Shown in pieces: positions 25,188-33,897 of a stretch of 64,000 bases of DNA; position 1 is the first letter of the stretch, and the number at the start of each line of letters is the position of its first letter. Both the position numbers and the translations under genes were made by a program. Under the pieces are notes generated by a model that was not told the origin of the DNA, did no database searches, and saw only the letters and a list, made by a program, of their open reading frames with translations. This DNA comes from Geomonas paludis (GTDB taxonomy: Bacteria; Desulfobacterota; Desulfuromonadia; Geobacterales; Geobacteraceae), in contig NZ_BLXY01000001.1 in NCBI RefSeq assembly GCF_014193585.1, positions 726,033-790,032 of the forward strand, in the 5' to 3' direction.

Positions 25188-27032
25188 TTAGTTGAACCCT
25201 TTCCTGATCTGGTACAGCTCCTCGAGGTTCAGGCCGTTCAGTTCGAAGAATTCGCGCTCCAGTTCCTCGACGTAGAAGCGGTCCAGGCCGGAGTTCTCCA
25301 GGAAGTCCTCACGCAGCGACGAGTTCTTCTCCAGGATGATCTGCGGCAGCAGGTTGTGAATGTACACTGCCTCTTTCTTGATGGTGAGGATGGCCTCGCG
25401 GAACAGGTGGTCCGGGATCTCGTCGTCGATGAGCTTCTTGTTGAGCAGCTCCTCGGTGAGCTCCTTCTTGAGAGCGTCCTGGTCCGCCTTGGTGGCGTAT
25501 TTCGAGTAGAAGTTGCGGATGCGGTCCTTGACGTGCTCGAGCAGGGTGAGGTGCAGCCGCTCGTCGCTGTCGATGCGCACCAGCTGCTCCAGGAGCGCCG
25601 TGGTGGTAAGCCGGTTCTCCTCGATGAGTTTCAGGCCGGAGGCCAGGTGGCTGACCTTCTTCCTGCCGTAGATCCCCAGGTACTTGTCCTCGAAGATGCC
25701 GGAGAGGAAGAGCTTGGTGAACAATTGGGGGGCCAGCATGTCGAAGGCGTGCTTGTTCCCCAGAAGGCTTCGGATCATCTCTTCCGAGATCCTCACGTTC
25801 TCCATGAAGGCCAGCTGGTTGATGGCCGAGGAGGTGGCGTCGTAGCGGTCGAAGTAGGTGATGATGTACGAGTACCCCTCGAGGATCGAGATGTCGGCGC
25901 CGTCGCGGATCTTCTCGTCGCAGGCCTTGCTGGCGTCGAGCAGCATCTCCTCGAAGGCGTGGTCGCGGTTCTCCGCCGCCTGCTTCTTGGCGAAGAGCAG
26001 CTTCAGCATGTCCTCCGGCTCGATGGTGCTCTCGATGTGGCGCTCAGAAAGGAACATCCCCTCCAGGATCTGCCTGGTCTCGGAGATGTAGTTGCTCTCC
26101 TCGAGATCGACCAGCTTCTTGTCCTTCTTGAGCATCTCGTCCAGGGTGTAGAAGAGCGCCCCCGGGATCTTGTTGCGCACCGACAGCGTCTTCAGGCGGG
26201 TCAGGCGCGCGTTCTCCAGCTTGTTGATCTCGCCCTTCCTGTTGCAAGCGATCAGGATGTTCTTGTATTCGTCGACGATGCGCCGGTTGTCCGGGTGCTT
26301 GTACATCACGTCGATCCGGATGCGCTCCTGCTGGTAACGGTCGATGCCGTAGCGCTCGGCGAGCTGGGCCAGCGACTGGAACTCGGCGTCGGTGATCTTC
26401 TTGTTGTTGAAGTAGAGCGACTTGAAGGCCTCGCTGTACTCGCGGTGCCGGATGTTGATCAGCTTGAACAGGAAGAGGTGGGCGTTGGGGTCGTCGACGA
26501 TGTCCAGGATCTCCTGGATGATCAGGTTGTCCTGTTCCTCCCCGACGGCGTCGGAGCGCTTGAGCGCTTTGCCCAGCACCCGGAGGATGCGCTCCTGCTG
26601 GTCGTGCATCGGCCCGGAGAAGTCGACGCCGGTGAGGGCGAAGAAGTAGTTGAAGATGGCGTTGCCGTCGAAGAAGATCTTGTCGTAGCTGACATACCCT
26701 TCGGTGCGGTCGCTGAACCTCAGCGTGCCAGTTTTATGATCGTAATGGGTGCCGTAGATGATGAGCCGGTTGGAGACCTCTTCCTTGGCGAGGTCGGCGA
26801 TGGGCTGGTCCACGCCGAACATGTACTCGCAGAAGGATCCGCCGTTGCCCCGGTGGCTGATGCCGTTCTTGCCGATGATGAACTCGTTGCCGGGTGAGAA
26901 GAAGCGGATCTCGTCGGGATCGGAGGGGTCGGTGTTGAAGAAGTAACGGTTGTACGCCTCGCTGCCCGCCGTGATGGCGTAGAACTCGATCTGGTCGTTT
27001 GCATAGCCGTGCAGCCGAATGTCTCTGAACAT
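25188..27032 (-). CDS. Conserved Geobacterales protein of unknown function (possibly TIGR04442)
   Basis: A 614-residue, mostly soluble, charged protein. The N-terminal 150 residues are strand-rich (MFRDIRLHGYANDQIEFYAITAG and later IIYGTHYDHKTGTLRF). The remainder is long and helical, with many acidic and basic residues and no nucleotide-binding motif, signal peptide or membrane segment. I associate it, from memory and without a search, with a family found mainly in this lineage (TIGR04442). It lies between the MBL-fold hydrolase and the GAF-sigma-54 activator on the same strand, suggesting a shared signalling process. No function can be stated. Confidence 0.7.
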   Translation of the reverse strand: MFRDIRLHGYANDQIEFYAITAGSEAYNRYFFNTDPSDPDEIRFFSPGNEFIIGKNGISHRGNGGSFCEYMFGVDQPIADLAKEEVSNRLIIYGTHYDHKTGTLRFSDRTEGYVSYDKIFFDGNAIFNYFFALTGVDFSGPMHDQQERILRVLGKALKRSDAVGEEQDNLIIQEILDIVDDPNAHLFLFKLINIRHREYSEAFKSLYFNNKKITDAEFQSLAQLAERYGIDRYQQERIRIDVMYKHPDNRRIVDEYKNILIACNRKGEINKLENARLTRLKTLSVRNKIPGALFYTLDEMLKKDKKLVDLEESNYISETRQILEGMFLSERHIESTIEPEDMLKLLFAKKQAAENRDHAFEEMLLDASKACDEKIRDGADISILEGYSYIITYFDRYDATSSAINQLAFMENVRISEEMIRSLLGNKHAFDMLAPQLFTKLFLSGIFEDKYLGIYGRKKVSHLASGLKLIEENRLTTTALLEQLVRIDSDERLHLTLLEHVKDRIRNFYSKYATKADQDALKKELTEELLNKKLIDDEIPDHLFREAILTIKKEAVYIHNLLPQIILEKNSSLREDFLENSGLDRFYVEELEREFFELNGLNLEELYQIRKGFN

Positions 27033-27069
27033 CAGTTCCGTCCGTTTCTCAGGTTCATTTGGTTCGTCT

Positions 27070-27825
27070 TCAAAGCTCGACCGTCATGCCGTCGTAGGCG
27101 AATTCAACACCCTGGGGGAGCCGCGCCGCGTCGCTGTGGTGCACCTCGTGGGTCAGGTGGGTCAGCACGGTGCGTCGGGGCTTCAGGATTTCCGAGATCT
27201 TGAGCGCACCCTCCACGTTGAAATGGTTGGGGTGCGGGGAAAAGCGCAGGCCGTCGATGATCATCAGGTCGAGTCCCTGTAACAGGGCCAGCGACTGTTC
27301 CGGGATCTCGCTGCAGTCGGTGAGGTAGGCAGCGTTGTCGAACCGGTAGCCGGTGGACAGGAAGGAACCGTGCCGGATCGGCACCGGCGTCACGCGGCAG
27401 CCGAACAGGTCGAAGGGGTCGGCAACCGGGAACGCCTCCAGGAGCGGCCAGTATCCCTCGGAGTGCAGCCCCTCGAAGATGTACGAGAAGTTGCTGCGAA
27501 CCTGATCGATGGTCTCCTGGCTGGCGTAACACGGGATCACCCTGCGGTGGATGAAATGAAAGCCGCGCAAGTCGTCTATGCCATGGATGTGGTCGGCGTG
27601 GGTGTGGGTGAGCAGAACGGCGTCGATCTGCGGAATCCCTTCCCGCAGCGCCTGCATCCTCAAGTCGGTCGAGGTATCGACGAGGATGCGTTGGCCGCAG
27701 GATTCGACCAGGATGGAGGCACGTGTTCTCTTGTCGCGCGGGTCAGAGGAACCGCAGACCTGGCAGTGGCAGCCGACCATGGGAACCCCGGTCGAAGTAC
27801 CAGAGCCGAGGATGGTAATTTTCAT
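27070..27825 (-). CDS. Metallo-beta-lactamase-fold hydrolase, PhnP-like
   Basis: A 251-residue cytoplasmic metal-dependent hydrolase. The start ITILGSGTSTGVPMVGC with a CxxC pair, then DPRDKRTRAS, is typical of the PhnP branch, which opens cyclic phosphates. The metal-binding signature THTHADH is at residues 73-79. Later metal ligands include YLTDCSEIP (Asp), DGLRFSPHPNHF and the final LTHLTHEVHH. ATG 27825 is chosen after GAGGTG. No phosphonate genes are near, so the substrate may be another cyclic phosphate or nucleotide. It probably heads the operon with the downstream 614-residue protein (37 bases apart). Confidence 0.85.
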   Translation of the reverse strand: MKITILGSGTSTGVPMVGCHCQVCGSSDPRDKRTRASILVESCGQRILVDTSTDLRMQALREGIPQIDAVLLTHTHADHIHGIDDLRGFHFIHRRVIPCYASQETIDQVRSNFSYIFEGLHSEGYWPLLEAFPVADPFDLFGCRVTPVPIRHGSFLSTGYRFDNAAYLTDCSEIPEQSLALLQGLDLMIIDGLRFSPHPNHFNVEGALKISEILKPRRTVLTHLTHEVHHSDAARLPQGVEFAYDGMTVEL

Positions 27826-27983
27826 GTGTCGCACCTCGGAATGCGGCTAAAGTACCATGATCCTTTAAGTGAGGCAAGGGGTTTATCCCTTGCCTACTGC
27901 GGGTTTTGCGGCTATTATCAGAACCTGCAGCGGCCGGTTATTTCTAATGATGGCCGTGGCAAAAACTTCAGCAGAGGTTCTTC

Positions 27984-29006
27984 ATGCGTGTCGGCATCAT
28001 CGCCCCCAACTACTATCCCGCGGAAACCGGCAACGCCGTCACAGTAAGACGTATCGAAGGGCAGCTGAGGCTCTTGGGGTGCGAGGTGCGGGTTTTCCCG
28101 GTGGGGCGGCTGGCGGGTGAGCGTCTGCAGGCGGAGGTCGAGGAGTTCGCGCCGCAGCTGTTGCACGCCTTTCATGCCTATCACGGCGGCAGGGTGGCGT
28201 ACGCGCTGTCCAAGTCGCTCGGCATCCCGTACCTGATTACCCTGACGGGAACCGACATCTACCAGGCGCTGTGCGACCAGCGCGGTCTGGAGATGCACGG
28301 CGCGCTGCGCCGCGCCTCGCGGCTGGTGGCCTTTCACGCCTGCGTCAAGAAGCGTCTGGGTGAGCACCTGCCGAGCCTCGAAGAGCGGACCGTCCTGATT
28401 CACCAGGGGGTGGAACTCCCGACTGAGTACGCTCCCCCGGCGGGCGTTGCGGCGCGGGATGAATTTGTTTTCCTGCTCCCCGCCGGTCTGCGTCCGGTAA
28501 AGAACGTGATGTTCCCGCTGGCCCCCCTGGCCGAGCTGCATGCGCGCTACCCCCAGGTGCGGCTGGAGTTGGCGGGCCCCGTGCTCGAGCCTGCCTATGC
28601 CGCGGAGGTGATGGAAACGCTGGAGCAGTATCCCTTCGCCCGTTACCTCGGTGTGGTCGCCCATGACGCCATGGGAGACCTGTACCGGCGCGTCGATGTG
28701 GTGTTGAACACCTCGGTCACCGAAGGAGGGATGGCCAACACGATTCTCGAGGCCCTTGCCTATGCCAAGCCCGTCCTGGTTTCCGACATCGAGGGGAACC
28801 GTTCCATCATCAAGGACGGAGTCACCGGCCTGGTGTACCACAGTGCCGCCGATTTCTGCAGCAAGGCCGAGCACCTGGTGACAGATGCCCACCTGCGCGA
28901 CCGGTTGGGGAAGAACGGCAGGTGTCTGGTGCGGGACAGTTGCTGTCCCGAGAAAGAAGCCGGCGCCTATCTGGCCCTCTACCGCGACATCCTAGCGACC
29001 GCGTAG
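27984..29006 (+). CDS. Glycosyltransferase family 4 (GT-B fold)
   Basis: A 340-residue GT-B glycosyltransferase that moves a sugar from a nucleotide donor to an unknown acceptor. The N-terminal Rossmann half begins VGIIAPNYYPAETGNAVTVRRI. The C-terminal half has a donor-binding region: FLLPAGLRPVKN, then DVVLNTSVTEGGMANTILEALAYAKPVLVSDIEGN with its E-x7-E-type motif. The gene stands alone, divergent from the MBL gene. Tandem repeats follow it. The sugar and acceptor cannot be told from the sequence. Confidence 0.88.
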   Translation: MRVGIIAPNYYPAETGNAVTVRRIEGQLRLLGCEVRVFPVGRLAGERLQAEVEEFAPQLLHAFHAYHGGRVAYALSKSLGIPYLITLTGTDIYQALCDQRGLEMHGALRRASRLVAFHACVKKRLGEHLPSLEERTVLIHQGVELPTEYAPPAGVAARDEFVFLLPAGLRPVKNVMFPLAPLAELHARYPQVRLELAGPVLEPAYAAEVMETLEQYPFARYLGVVAHDAMGDLYRRVDVVLNTSVTEGGMANTILEALAYAKPVLVSDIEGNRSIIKDGVTGLVYHSAADFCSKAEHLVTDAHLRDRLGKNGRCLVRDSCCPEKEAGAYLALYRDILATA

Positions 29007-29010
29007 CCGT

Positions 29011-29045
29011 CCCAGCCCAGCCCAGCCCAGCCCAGCCCAGCCCAG
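29011..29045. repeat. Seven tandem copies of cccag
   Basis: Seven perfect copies of the pentamer cccag begin 5 bases after the glycosyltransferase stop. Looser agccgg/ctagccggt repeats extend to about 29095. This is a slippage-prone tract with no sign of coding. Confidence 0.9.
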
Positions 29046-29189
29046 CCGGCCAGCCGGGGCAGCCAGGCTAGCCGGTCTAGCCGGTCTAGCCCCGCCGCGC
29101 TCCCCGCTGACCCACCGCAGCCTCAGTTTTAGTCCACCCAGCGATCCCCGTCCACCGGGTCCACCGCGTCCACTTTTGTCCATGTCGTC

Positions 29190-29279
29190 CACCTGCCGCT
29201 GGCCTCGGCCACCGTCGTTGCCCCCTCCGTTCGTCACCTGCCGCTGGCCTCGGCGACCGTCGTTGCCCCCTCCGTTCGT
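29190..29279. repeat. Two tandem copies of a 45-base unit
   Basis: The unit beginning cacctgccgctggcctcgg occurs at 29190-29234 and again at 29235-29279 with a single mismatch. Together with the cccag tract it fills the 350-base gap before the transcarboxylase operon. No promoter is obvious until about 29300-29340. Confidence 0.9.
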
Positions 29280-29356
29280 CCACCTTAAAATCGACATTAA
29301 CCCTTGCCAATGAGTCTCCTTCCCGTACACTATCCCTTCGTGACAAGGGGGGAGAC

Positions 29357-30862
29357 ATGAACCGAATCATCGACATCACCGAGCTGGCCCTGCGCGATGC
29401 CCACCAGAGCCTGATAGCGACCCGCCTGGGCATCGATGACATGATTCCTGCCTGCGAGGACCTCGACAACGCCGGCTTCTGGTCCCTGGAGTGCTGGGGG
29501 GGCGCCACCTACGACGCCTGCATCCGCTTTCTCAACGAGGACCCGTGGGTGCGGTTGCGCACCTTCAAGTCGCTCATGCCCAAGACCCCGCTGCAGATGC
29601 TGCTGCGCGGCCAGAACCTGTTGGGCTACCGGCACTACCAGGACGAGGTGGTGGACCGCTTCGTCCAGAAGAGCGCGGAGAACGGCATCGACGTCTTCCG
29701 CCTCTTCGACGCGCTCAACGACCTGCGCAACCTGGAGCGCTCGGTCCACGCCGTGAAGCGGACGGGCAAGCACGCCCAAGGCGCCATCTCCTACACCGTG
29801 AGCCCGATCCACACCACCCAGGCCTACCTGGACCAGGCCAAGCGCCTGGTGGAGATGGGGTGCGATTCCATCTGCATCAAGGACATGGCGGCGCTCATCA
29901 AGCCGCAGGCGGCCTACGAACTGGTGCGCGGCATAAAAGAGTATTGCGGCGAGCAGACCCGTGTGCAGCTGCACGTCCACGCCACCACCGGCGTCACCAT
30001 GGTGAGCCTCATGAAAGCGGTGGAGGCGGGGGTGGACGGCGTCGACACGGCGGTAAGTTCGATGTCGCTGGGGCCGGGGCACAACCCGACCGAGAGCTTC
30101 GTCGAGATGCTGGAGCATACCGGCAACGCGACCAGGATCGACCTCGGCCGGATGCTGCGCGTGAAAGAGCATTTCTCCAAGATCCTGCCGCGCTACCGCG
30201 AGTTCCTCTCCACGGTGACTGGCGTCGAGACCGAGATCTTCAGGAGCCAGATCCCCGGCGGCATGCTCTCCAACATGGAAAGTCAGTTGAAACAGCAGGG
30301 GGCGGCCGATCGCATGCACGAGGTGTTGGACGAGATCCCGGTGGTGAGAAAGGACACCGGCTACGTTCCGCTAGTGACCCCCACCAGCCAGATCGTGGGG
30401 ACCCAGGCGGTGCTGAACACGCTGATGGGGCGCTACAAGGTGCTGACCGGCGAGTTCGCGGACCTGATGCTCGGCTACTACGGAGCGGCGCCGGGAGAGC
30501 TGAACCCCGAGGTGGTAGAGATGGCGCGCCGGCACGCCAAGAAGGAACCCATCACCGTGCGCCCGGCGGACCTGCTCGAGCCGGAATGGGACAAGCTGCG
30601 GGCGGCGGCGCTGCCGCTGGAGGGATGCGACGGCAGCGACGAGGACGTGCTCACCTATGCCCTCTTTCCGCAGGTGGCGCCCAAGTTCTTCGCCAGCAGA
30701 CACGAGGGGCCGAGGAACGTCGGCAAGGACCCTGCCACCGGTGCTTCCGAAACCAGCACCCCCGAGGGGCACCCCGGCAAGATCACCGGCCCCGTAACTT
30801 ACACGGTCACCCTGAGCGGTCAGCAGCACAAGGTCACCGTGGCGCCGTACGGCCAGGAATAG
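29357..30862 (+). CDS. Transcarboxylase 5S-type subunit (pyruvate/oxaloacetate carboxyltransferase)
   Basis: A 501-residue carboxyltransferase that exchanges a carboxyl group between biotin and pyruvate/oxaloacetate. The HMGL-like barrel shows ITELALRDAHQS with the metal-binding Asp, RLFDALND, the lysine motif SICIKDMAAL and LHVHATTG with the metal His pair. A PYC/OADA domain follows to about residue 470. The protein ends with a short KITGPVTYTVTLSGQQHKVTV segment like the start of a biotin-domain linker, but the biotin domain is absent; a separate carrier is encoded at 32821. It heads a four-gene operon (ATG after GGGGGGAGAC) whose products together look like methylmalonyl-CoA:pyruvate transcarboxylase. 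Confidence 0.88.
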   Translation: MNRIIDITELALRDAHQSLIATRLGIDDMIPACEDLDNAGFWSLECWGGATYDACIRFLNEDPWVRLRTFKSLMPKTPLQMLLRGQNLLGYRHYQDEVVDRFVQKSAENGIDVFRLFDALNDLRNLERSVHAVKRTGKHAQGAISYTVSPIHTTQAYLDQAKRLVEMGCDSICIKDMAALIKPQAAYELVRGIKEYCGEQTRVQLHVHATTGVTMVSLMKAVEAGVDGVDTAVSSMSLGPGHNPTESFVEMLEHTGNATRIDLGRMLRVKEHFSKILPRYREFLSTVTGVETEIFRSQIPGGMLSNMESQLKQQGAADRMHEVLDEIPVVRKDTGYVPLVTPTSQIVGTQAVLNTLMGRYKVLTGEFADLMLGYYGAAPGELNPEVVEMARRHAKKEPITVRPADLLEPEWDKLRAAALPLEGCDGSDEDVLTYALFPQVAPKFFASRHEGPRNVGKDPATGASETSTPEGHPGKITGPVTYTVTLSGQQHKVTVAPYGQE

Positions 30863-30890
30863 ACGCCGCACCCGCTAAAGGAGCGCGCTC

Positions 30891-32435
30891 ATGTCGATAG
30901 AGGAAAAGGTCAAGGAACTGAACGAGAGGAAAGAGAGGCTGAAGCTGGGGGGAGGGCGGGCCAAGATCGACCAGCAGCACGCCCAGCAGAGCCTTACCGC
31001 GCGGGAGCGCATCGAGACGCTCCTCGACAAGGACAGCTTTCAGGAAGTGGGTCTCTTCGCCAGGCACCGCTGCACCAACTTCGGCATGGCGGGCAAGGAG
31101 TTCCCGGCGGAAGGCGTGGTGACCGGTGCGGGAACCGTCGGCGGCCGTCTGGTGCACCTAGCCAGCCAGGATTTCACGGTGGCGGGCGGTTCGGCTGGGG
31201 AGGTGCACAGCGACAAGATCGTCCAGTCGATGCTCTCCGCCCTGAAGACCGGCACCCCCTTCGTCTTCATGAACGATTCGGGCGGGGCCCGCATCCAGGA
31301 AGGGATCGACTCCCTGGCGGGCTACGGAAAGATCTTCTACCACAACGTGATGCTCTCCGGCGTGGTGCCCCAGATCTCGCTTATCTGCGGCCCGTGTGCC
31401 GGCGGCGCAGCCTACAGCCCGGCGCTGACCGACTTCATCATCCAGACCGCCGGTGCACGCATGTTCATCACCGGCCCATCGGTCATCAAGGAGGCCACCG
31501 GCGAGGAGATAACCGCCGAGGCCCTTGGCGGTCCTCTGTCCCAGATGAACTACGCGGGCGTCGCCCATTTCGTCGCGGAGAACGACCTGGTGGCGCTGCG
31601 CATCTGCAAGCGGCTGCTTTCCTTCCTCCCATCCAACAACCTCGAAGACCCGCCGCAGCTTCAGGCCGATGATATCGTGGTGCCGGACAAGACCTTGAAC
31701 ACCCTGGTTCCGACGGATCCGAAGAAGGGGTACGACGTGCGCCAGGTGATTACGCGCCTGGTGGACGGCGGCGATTTCCTGGAGGTTCAGCCGCTGTTCG
31801 CGCCCAACATCGTGGTGGGCTTTGCCCGTATCCTCGGGCGCAGCGTGGGCGTGGTGGCCAACCAGCCCAGCGTGCTGGCGGGCGCCCTCGACATCAACGC
31901 CTCCGACAAAGGGGCGCGCTTCGTCCGCTTCTGCAACGCATTCAACATACCGCTGATCACGCTGGTTGACGTCCCCGGGTTCCTACCCGGCGTGCAGCAG
32001 GAGCAGGGGGGGATCATCCGCCACGGCGCCAAGATGCTGTTCGCCTACTCTGCCGCCACCGTTCCCAAGATCACCGTGATCATGCGCAAGGCCTACGGCG
32101 GTGCCTTCCTGGCCATGTGCGGCAAGGAGCTGGAAACAGACCGCGTCTTTGCCTGGCCCACCGCAGAGATTGCCGTGATGGGGCCGCAGGGGGCGGTCAA
32201 CGTGATCTTCAGAAACGAGATCGCGCAGGCCGAGAACCCGCAGAAGAGGCGCCAGGAGTTGATCGAGTCCTACCAGAGCACCTTTGCCACACCGTATGCG
32301 GCGGCGGGGAGGCGGGACGTGGACGATATCATCGAGCCCGCCGAGACGAGGCGGCACCTGGCCATGACGCTCGACATCCTGCACACCAAGCGCGAGTTCC
32401 GGCCCATGAAGAAGCACGGGCTGATCCCGCTGTAA
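30891..32435 (+). CDS. Acyl-CoA carboxyltransferase, 12S/beta subunit type (methylmalonyl-CoA or propionyl-CoA)
   Basis: A 514-residue crotonase-fold carboxyltransferase that moves CO2 between biotin and an acyl-CoA, usually methylmalonyl-CoA/propionyl-CoA. Typical blocks are visible: GKEFPAEGVVTGAGTVGGR, FMNDSGGARIQEGIDSLAGYG, CGPCAGGAAYSPALTDF, then in the second half VDVPGFLPGVQQEQGGIIRHGAKML and MRKAYGGAFLAM. AAGGAGCGC precedes the start. It lies 28 bases after the 5S-type gene and before the small and biotin-carrier genes, matching a transcarboxylase 12S subunit; acting as a decarboxylase alpha subunit instead cannot be excluded. Confidence 0.88.
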   Translation: MSIEEKVKELNERKERLKLGGGRAKIDQQHAQQSLTARERIETLLDKDSFQEVGLFARHRCTNFGMAGKEFPAEGVVTGAGTVGGRLVHLASQDFTVAGGSAGEVHSDKIVQSMLSALKTGTPFVFMNDSGGARIQEGIDSLAGYGKIFYHNVMLSGVVPQISLICGPCAGGAAYSPALTDFIIQTAGARMFITGPSVIKEATGEEITAEALGGPLSQMNYAGVAHFVAENDLVALRICKRLLSFLPSNNLEDPPQLQADDIVVPDKTLNTLVPTDPKKGYDVRQVITRLVDGGDFLEVQPLFAPNIVVGFARILGRSVGVVANQPSVLAGALDINASDKGARFVRFCNAFNIPLITLVDVPGFLPGVQQEQGGIIRHGAKMLFAYSAATVPKITVIMRKAYGGAFLAMCGKELETDRVFAWPTAEIAVMGPQGAVNVIFRNEIAQAENPQKRRQELIESYQSTFATPYAAAGRRDVDDIIEPAETRRHLAMTLDILHTKREFRPMKKHGLIPL

Positions 32436-32445
32436 GGAGGAGGCC

Positions 32446-32646
32446 GTGGAAGAAAACGCAGGGAAACACGAGGAGATAACGCCTGAACTGCTGATGGTTA
32501 TGTCGGCGTCGATAGCGGCCTACCTGGGCAGGACCGTCCGCATCCGGAAAGCGAGGTTCGTCGATCCGATGCAGGTCAACGCGTGGGGGCAGTCGAGCCG
32601 CGTCGTGCTGCAGGCATCGCATAACCTCAATGTAAGGCGGTCGTAA
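32446..32646 (+). CDS. Small carboxylase-associated protein (OadG C-terminus-like)
   Basis: A 66-residue protein with a central ITPELLMVMSASIAAYLGRTVRIRKARF segment and a W-x-x-x-R end (AWGQSSRVVL). This resembles the soluble C-terminal piece of gamma/delta subunits of biotin-dependent decarboxylases, but without their membrane helix, so no sodium pump is implied. It starts with GTG after AAGGAGGAGGCC, 10 bases after the carboxyltransferase stop. It probably helps assemble the enzyme with its carrier. Confidence 0.65.
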   Translation: MEENAGKHEEITPELLMVMSASIAAYLGRTVRIRKARFVDPMQVNAWGQSSRVVLQASHNLNVRRS

Positions 32647-32672
32647 TAGCTTTGCACTCGGCACGTGCGATG

Positions 32673-32764
32673 CCCTCACCCCCGCCCCTCTCCCAGAGGG
32701 CGAGGGGACCCAGGTCCATTCCCTCTCCCTCTGGGAGAGGGTGGCCGAAGGCCGGGTGAGGGCG
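32673..32764. repeat. Dispersed ccctcaccc/gggtgaggg repeat element
   Basis: An inverted pair of C-rich and G-rich blocks (ccctcaccc, ctctccc, gggagaggg, gggtgaggg). It separates the small subunit gene from the biotin carrier gene within the operon. Related copies lie at 36049-36174, 38185-38224, 41508-41741, 48776-48822 and, more loosely, 51310-51393. Confidence 0.8.
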
Positions 32765-32820
32765 CAGAAATATTGGAGAGGGAAAAAGCCTCGGCAAGCG
32801 CATATGAAAAGGAGACCACC

Positions 32821-33222
32821 GTGCAGCTTACAATGACCATTGATGGAAAGAAGTACCGGGTGGATGTGGAAGTCGAGGAGGGCGAAGAGGTCCGGCTGGC
32901 GGAGTCCTATCCGACCACGACGGTGCAGGCGGCGCCATTGGCCGGGATGCCGATGGCCGCGCCCGCGCCGGTAACCGGCGCGCCGCCGGGAGGCATGTCG
33001 GCGGCATCGGACAAGATCTGCCGCAGCCCCATAGCAGGCGTGGTGTTCAAGGTCGTGGCTCAGGTGGGGCAGCACCTCGAGGTGAATGATCTCCTCGTGG
33101 TCCTCGAGGCGATGAAGATGGAAACGAACATAACCGCGCACATGTCCGGCAAGGTCGAAAAGATCCTCGTCTCCGTCGGCGAAGCCGTCCAGCCCGGGCA
33201 GGCTATCGCGGAATTCGCGTAG
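32821..33222 (+). CDS. Biotin carboxyl carrier protein (1.3S-like)
   Basis: A 133-residue carrier whose lysine in EAMKMET (about residue 98) is the biotin attachment site. The N-terminal region has a strand-rich TIDGKKYRVDVEVEEG, then a flexible Ala/Pro linker (AAPLAGMPMAAPAPVTGAPPGG), then the biotinyl domain with ICRSPIAGVVFKVVAQVGQHLEVNDLLVVLEAMKMETNI. The chosen GTG at 32821 has AAAAGGAG six bases before it; ATG 32833 is possible. A longer upstream frame runs through the dispersed repeat and is not used. It should shuttle CO2 between the 5S- and 12S-type subunits. Confidence 0.9.
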   Translation: MQLTMTIDGKKYRVDVEVEEGEEVRLAESYPTTTVQAAPLAGMPMAAPAPVTGAPPGGMSAASDKICRSPIAGVVFKVVAQVGQHLEVNDLLVVLEAMKMETNITAHMSGKVEKILVSVGEAVQPGQAIAEFA

Positions 33223-33339
33223 TATGGGGACGGTGATTGCAGATGCAGAACGCGCCCAAATTAAATGCATAGAGTTTTTTGAATATGAGGGGTACAATCG
33301 CCAATAGTGGTAGTACCAAGGCTGTAAAGGAGGCAAGCG

Positions 33340-33804
33340 ATGAGAAAGGTTAGGCTGTTACTGCTGGTGTTGGTAGCCGCGTTCTTTGCTGTCTCGACCG
33401 GCTATGCCGCTGAGCACAGCTTCAAGGCAAAATTGACCCCGAAAGAGGAAGTCGCCAAGCCTGACGCCAAATCTTCAGGCAAGGCTGAATTCAAGCTCAG
33501 TAAAGACGGCAAGGAGCTGACCTACAAGCTCTACGTCAAGAACATCATGGACGTCAGCGCGGCCCACATCCATGTGGCCAAAAAAGGGGAAAACGGTCCC
33601 CCGATTGTTGGCCTCTTCAGTGGCAGCAAAAAAGGGAAATTCTCGGGCATGCTTTCCGAGGGTAAAGTCGGTGCCAACGATCTGATGGGCGACTACAAAG
33701 GGAAATTCGACGAACTGGTCAAACTGCTCAAGTCCGGCGACACCTATGTGAACGTCCACACCGACAAGTACCCGGACGGCGAAATCCGCGGGCAGATCAA
33801 ATAA
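33340..33804 (+). CDS. CHRD-domain exported protein
   Basis: A 154-residue exported protein with a clear signal peptide (RKVRLLLLVLVAAFFAVSTGYAA) and one CHRD domain. The signature is HSFKAKLTPKEEV early, then AHIHVAKKGENGPPIVGLF and YVNVHTDKYPDGEIRGQI at the end. CHRD domains were first described in chordin, and bacterial members are small secreted proteins of unknown role. Two conserved histidine clusters (HIH and VHT) might bind metal. AAAGGAGG precedes the ATG, and a terminator follows. It is a single-gene unit. Confidence 0.85.
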   Translation: MRKVRLLLLVLVAAFFAVSTGYAAEHSFKAKLTPKEEVAKPDAKSSGKAEFKLSKDGKELTYKLYVKNIMDVSAAHIHVAKKGENGPPIVGLFSGSKKGKFSGMLSEGKVGANDLMGDYKGKFDELVKLLKSGDTYVNVHTDKYPDGEIRGQIK

Positions 33805-33832
33805 CGCAGCGATCATTCGGGCTGCAACATAA

Positions 33833-33880
33833 AAGCCCGTCGGCACCGGTTCAATGGACCGGCTGCCGGCGGGCTGTTTT
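33833..33880 (+). terminator. Terminator between the CHRD gene and rmuC
   Basis: The arms agcccg-tcgg-c-accgg and ccgg-ctgccg-gcgggct form a long stem around a 9-base loop, followed by gtttta. It ends the CHRD transcript and, with a run of A on its other side, may also serve the convergent rmuC transcript. Confidence 0.75.
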
Positions 33881-33897
33881 ATGCGCGCGTCATCCCC

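Noticed and set aside
32665-32820. Longer biotin carrier starting upstream
   Set aside because: This part translates the dispersed repeat; the GTG at 32821 has a strong ribosome site.
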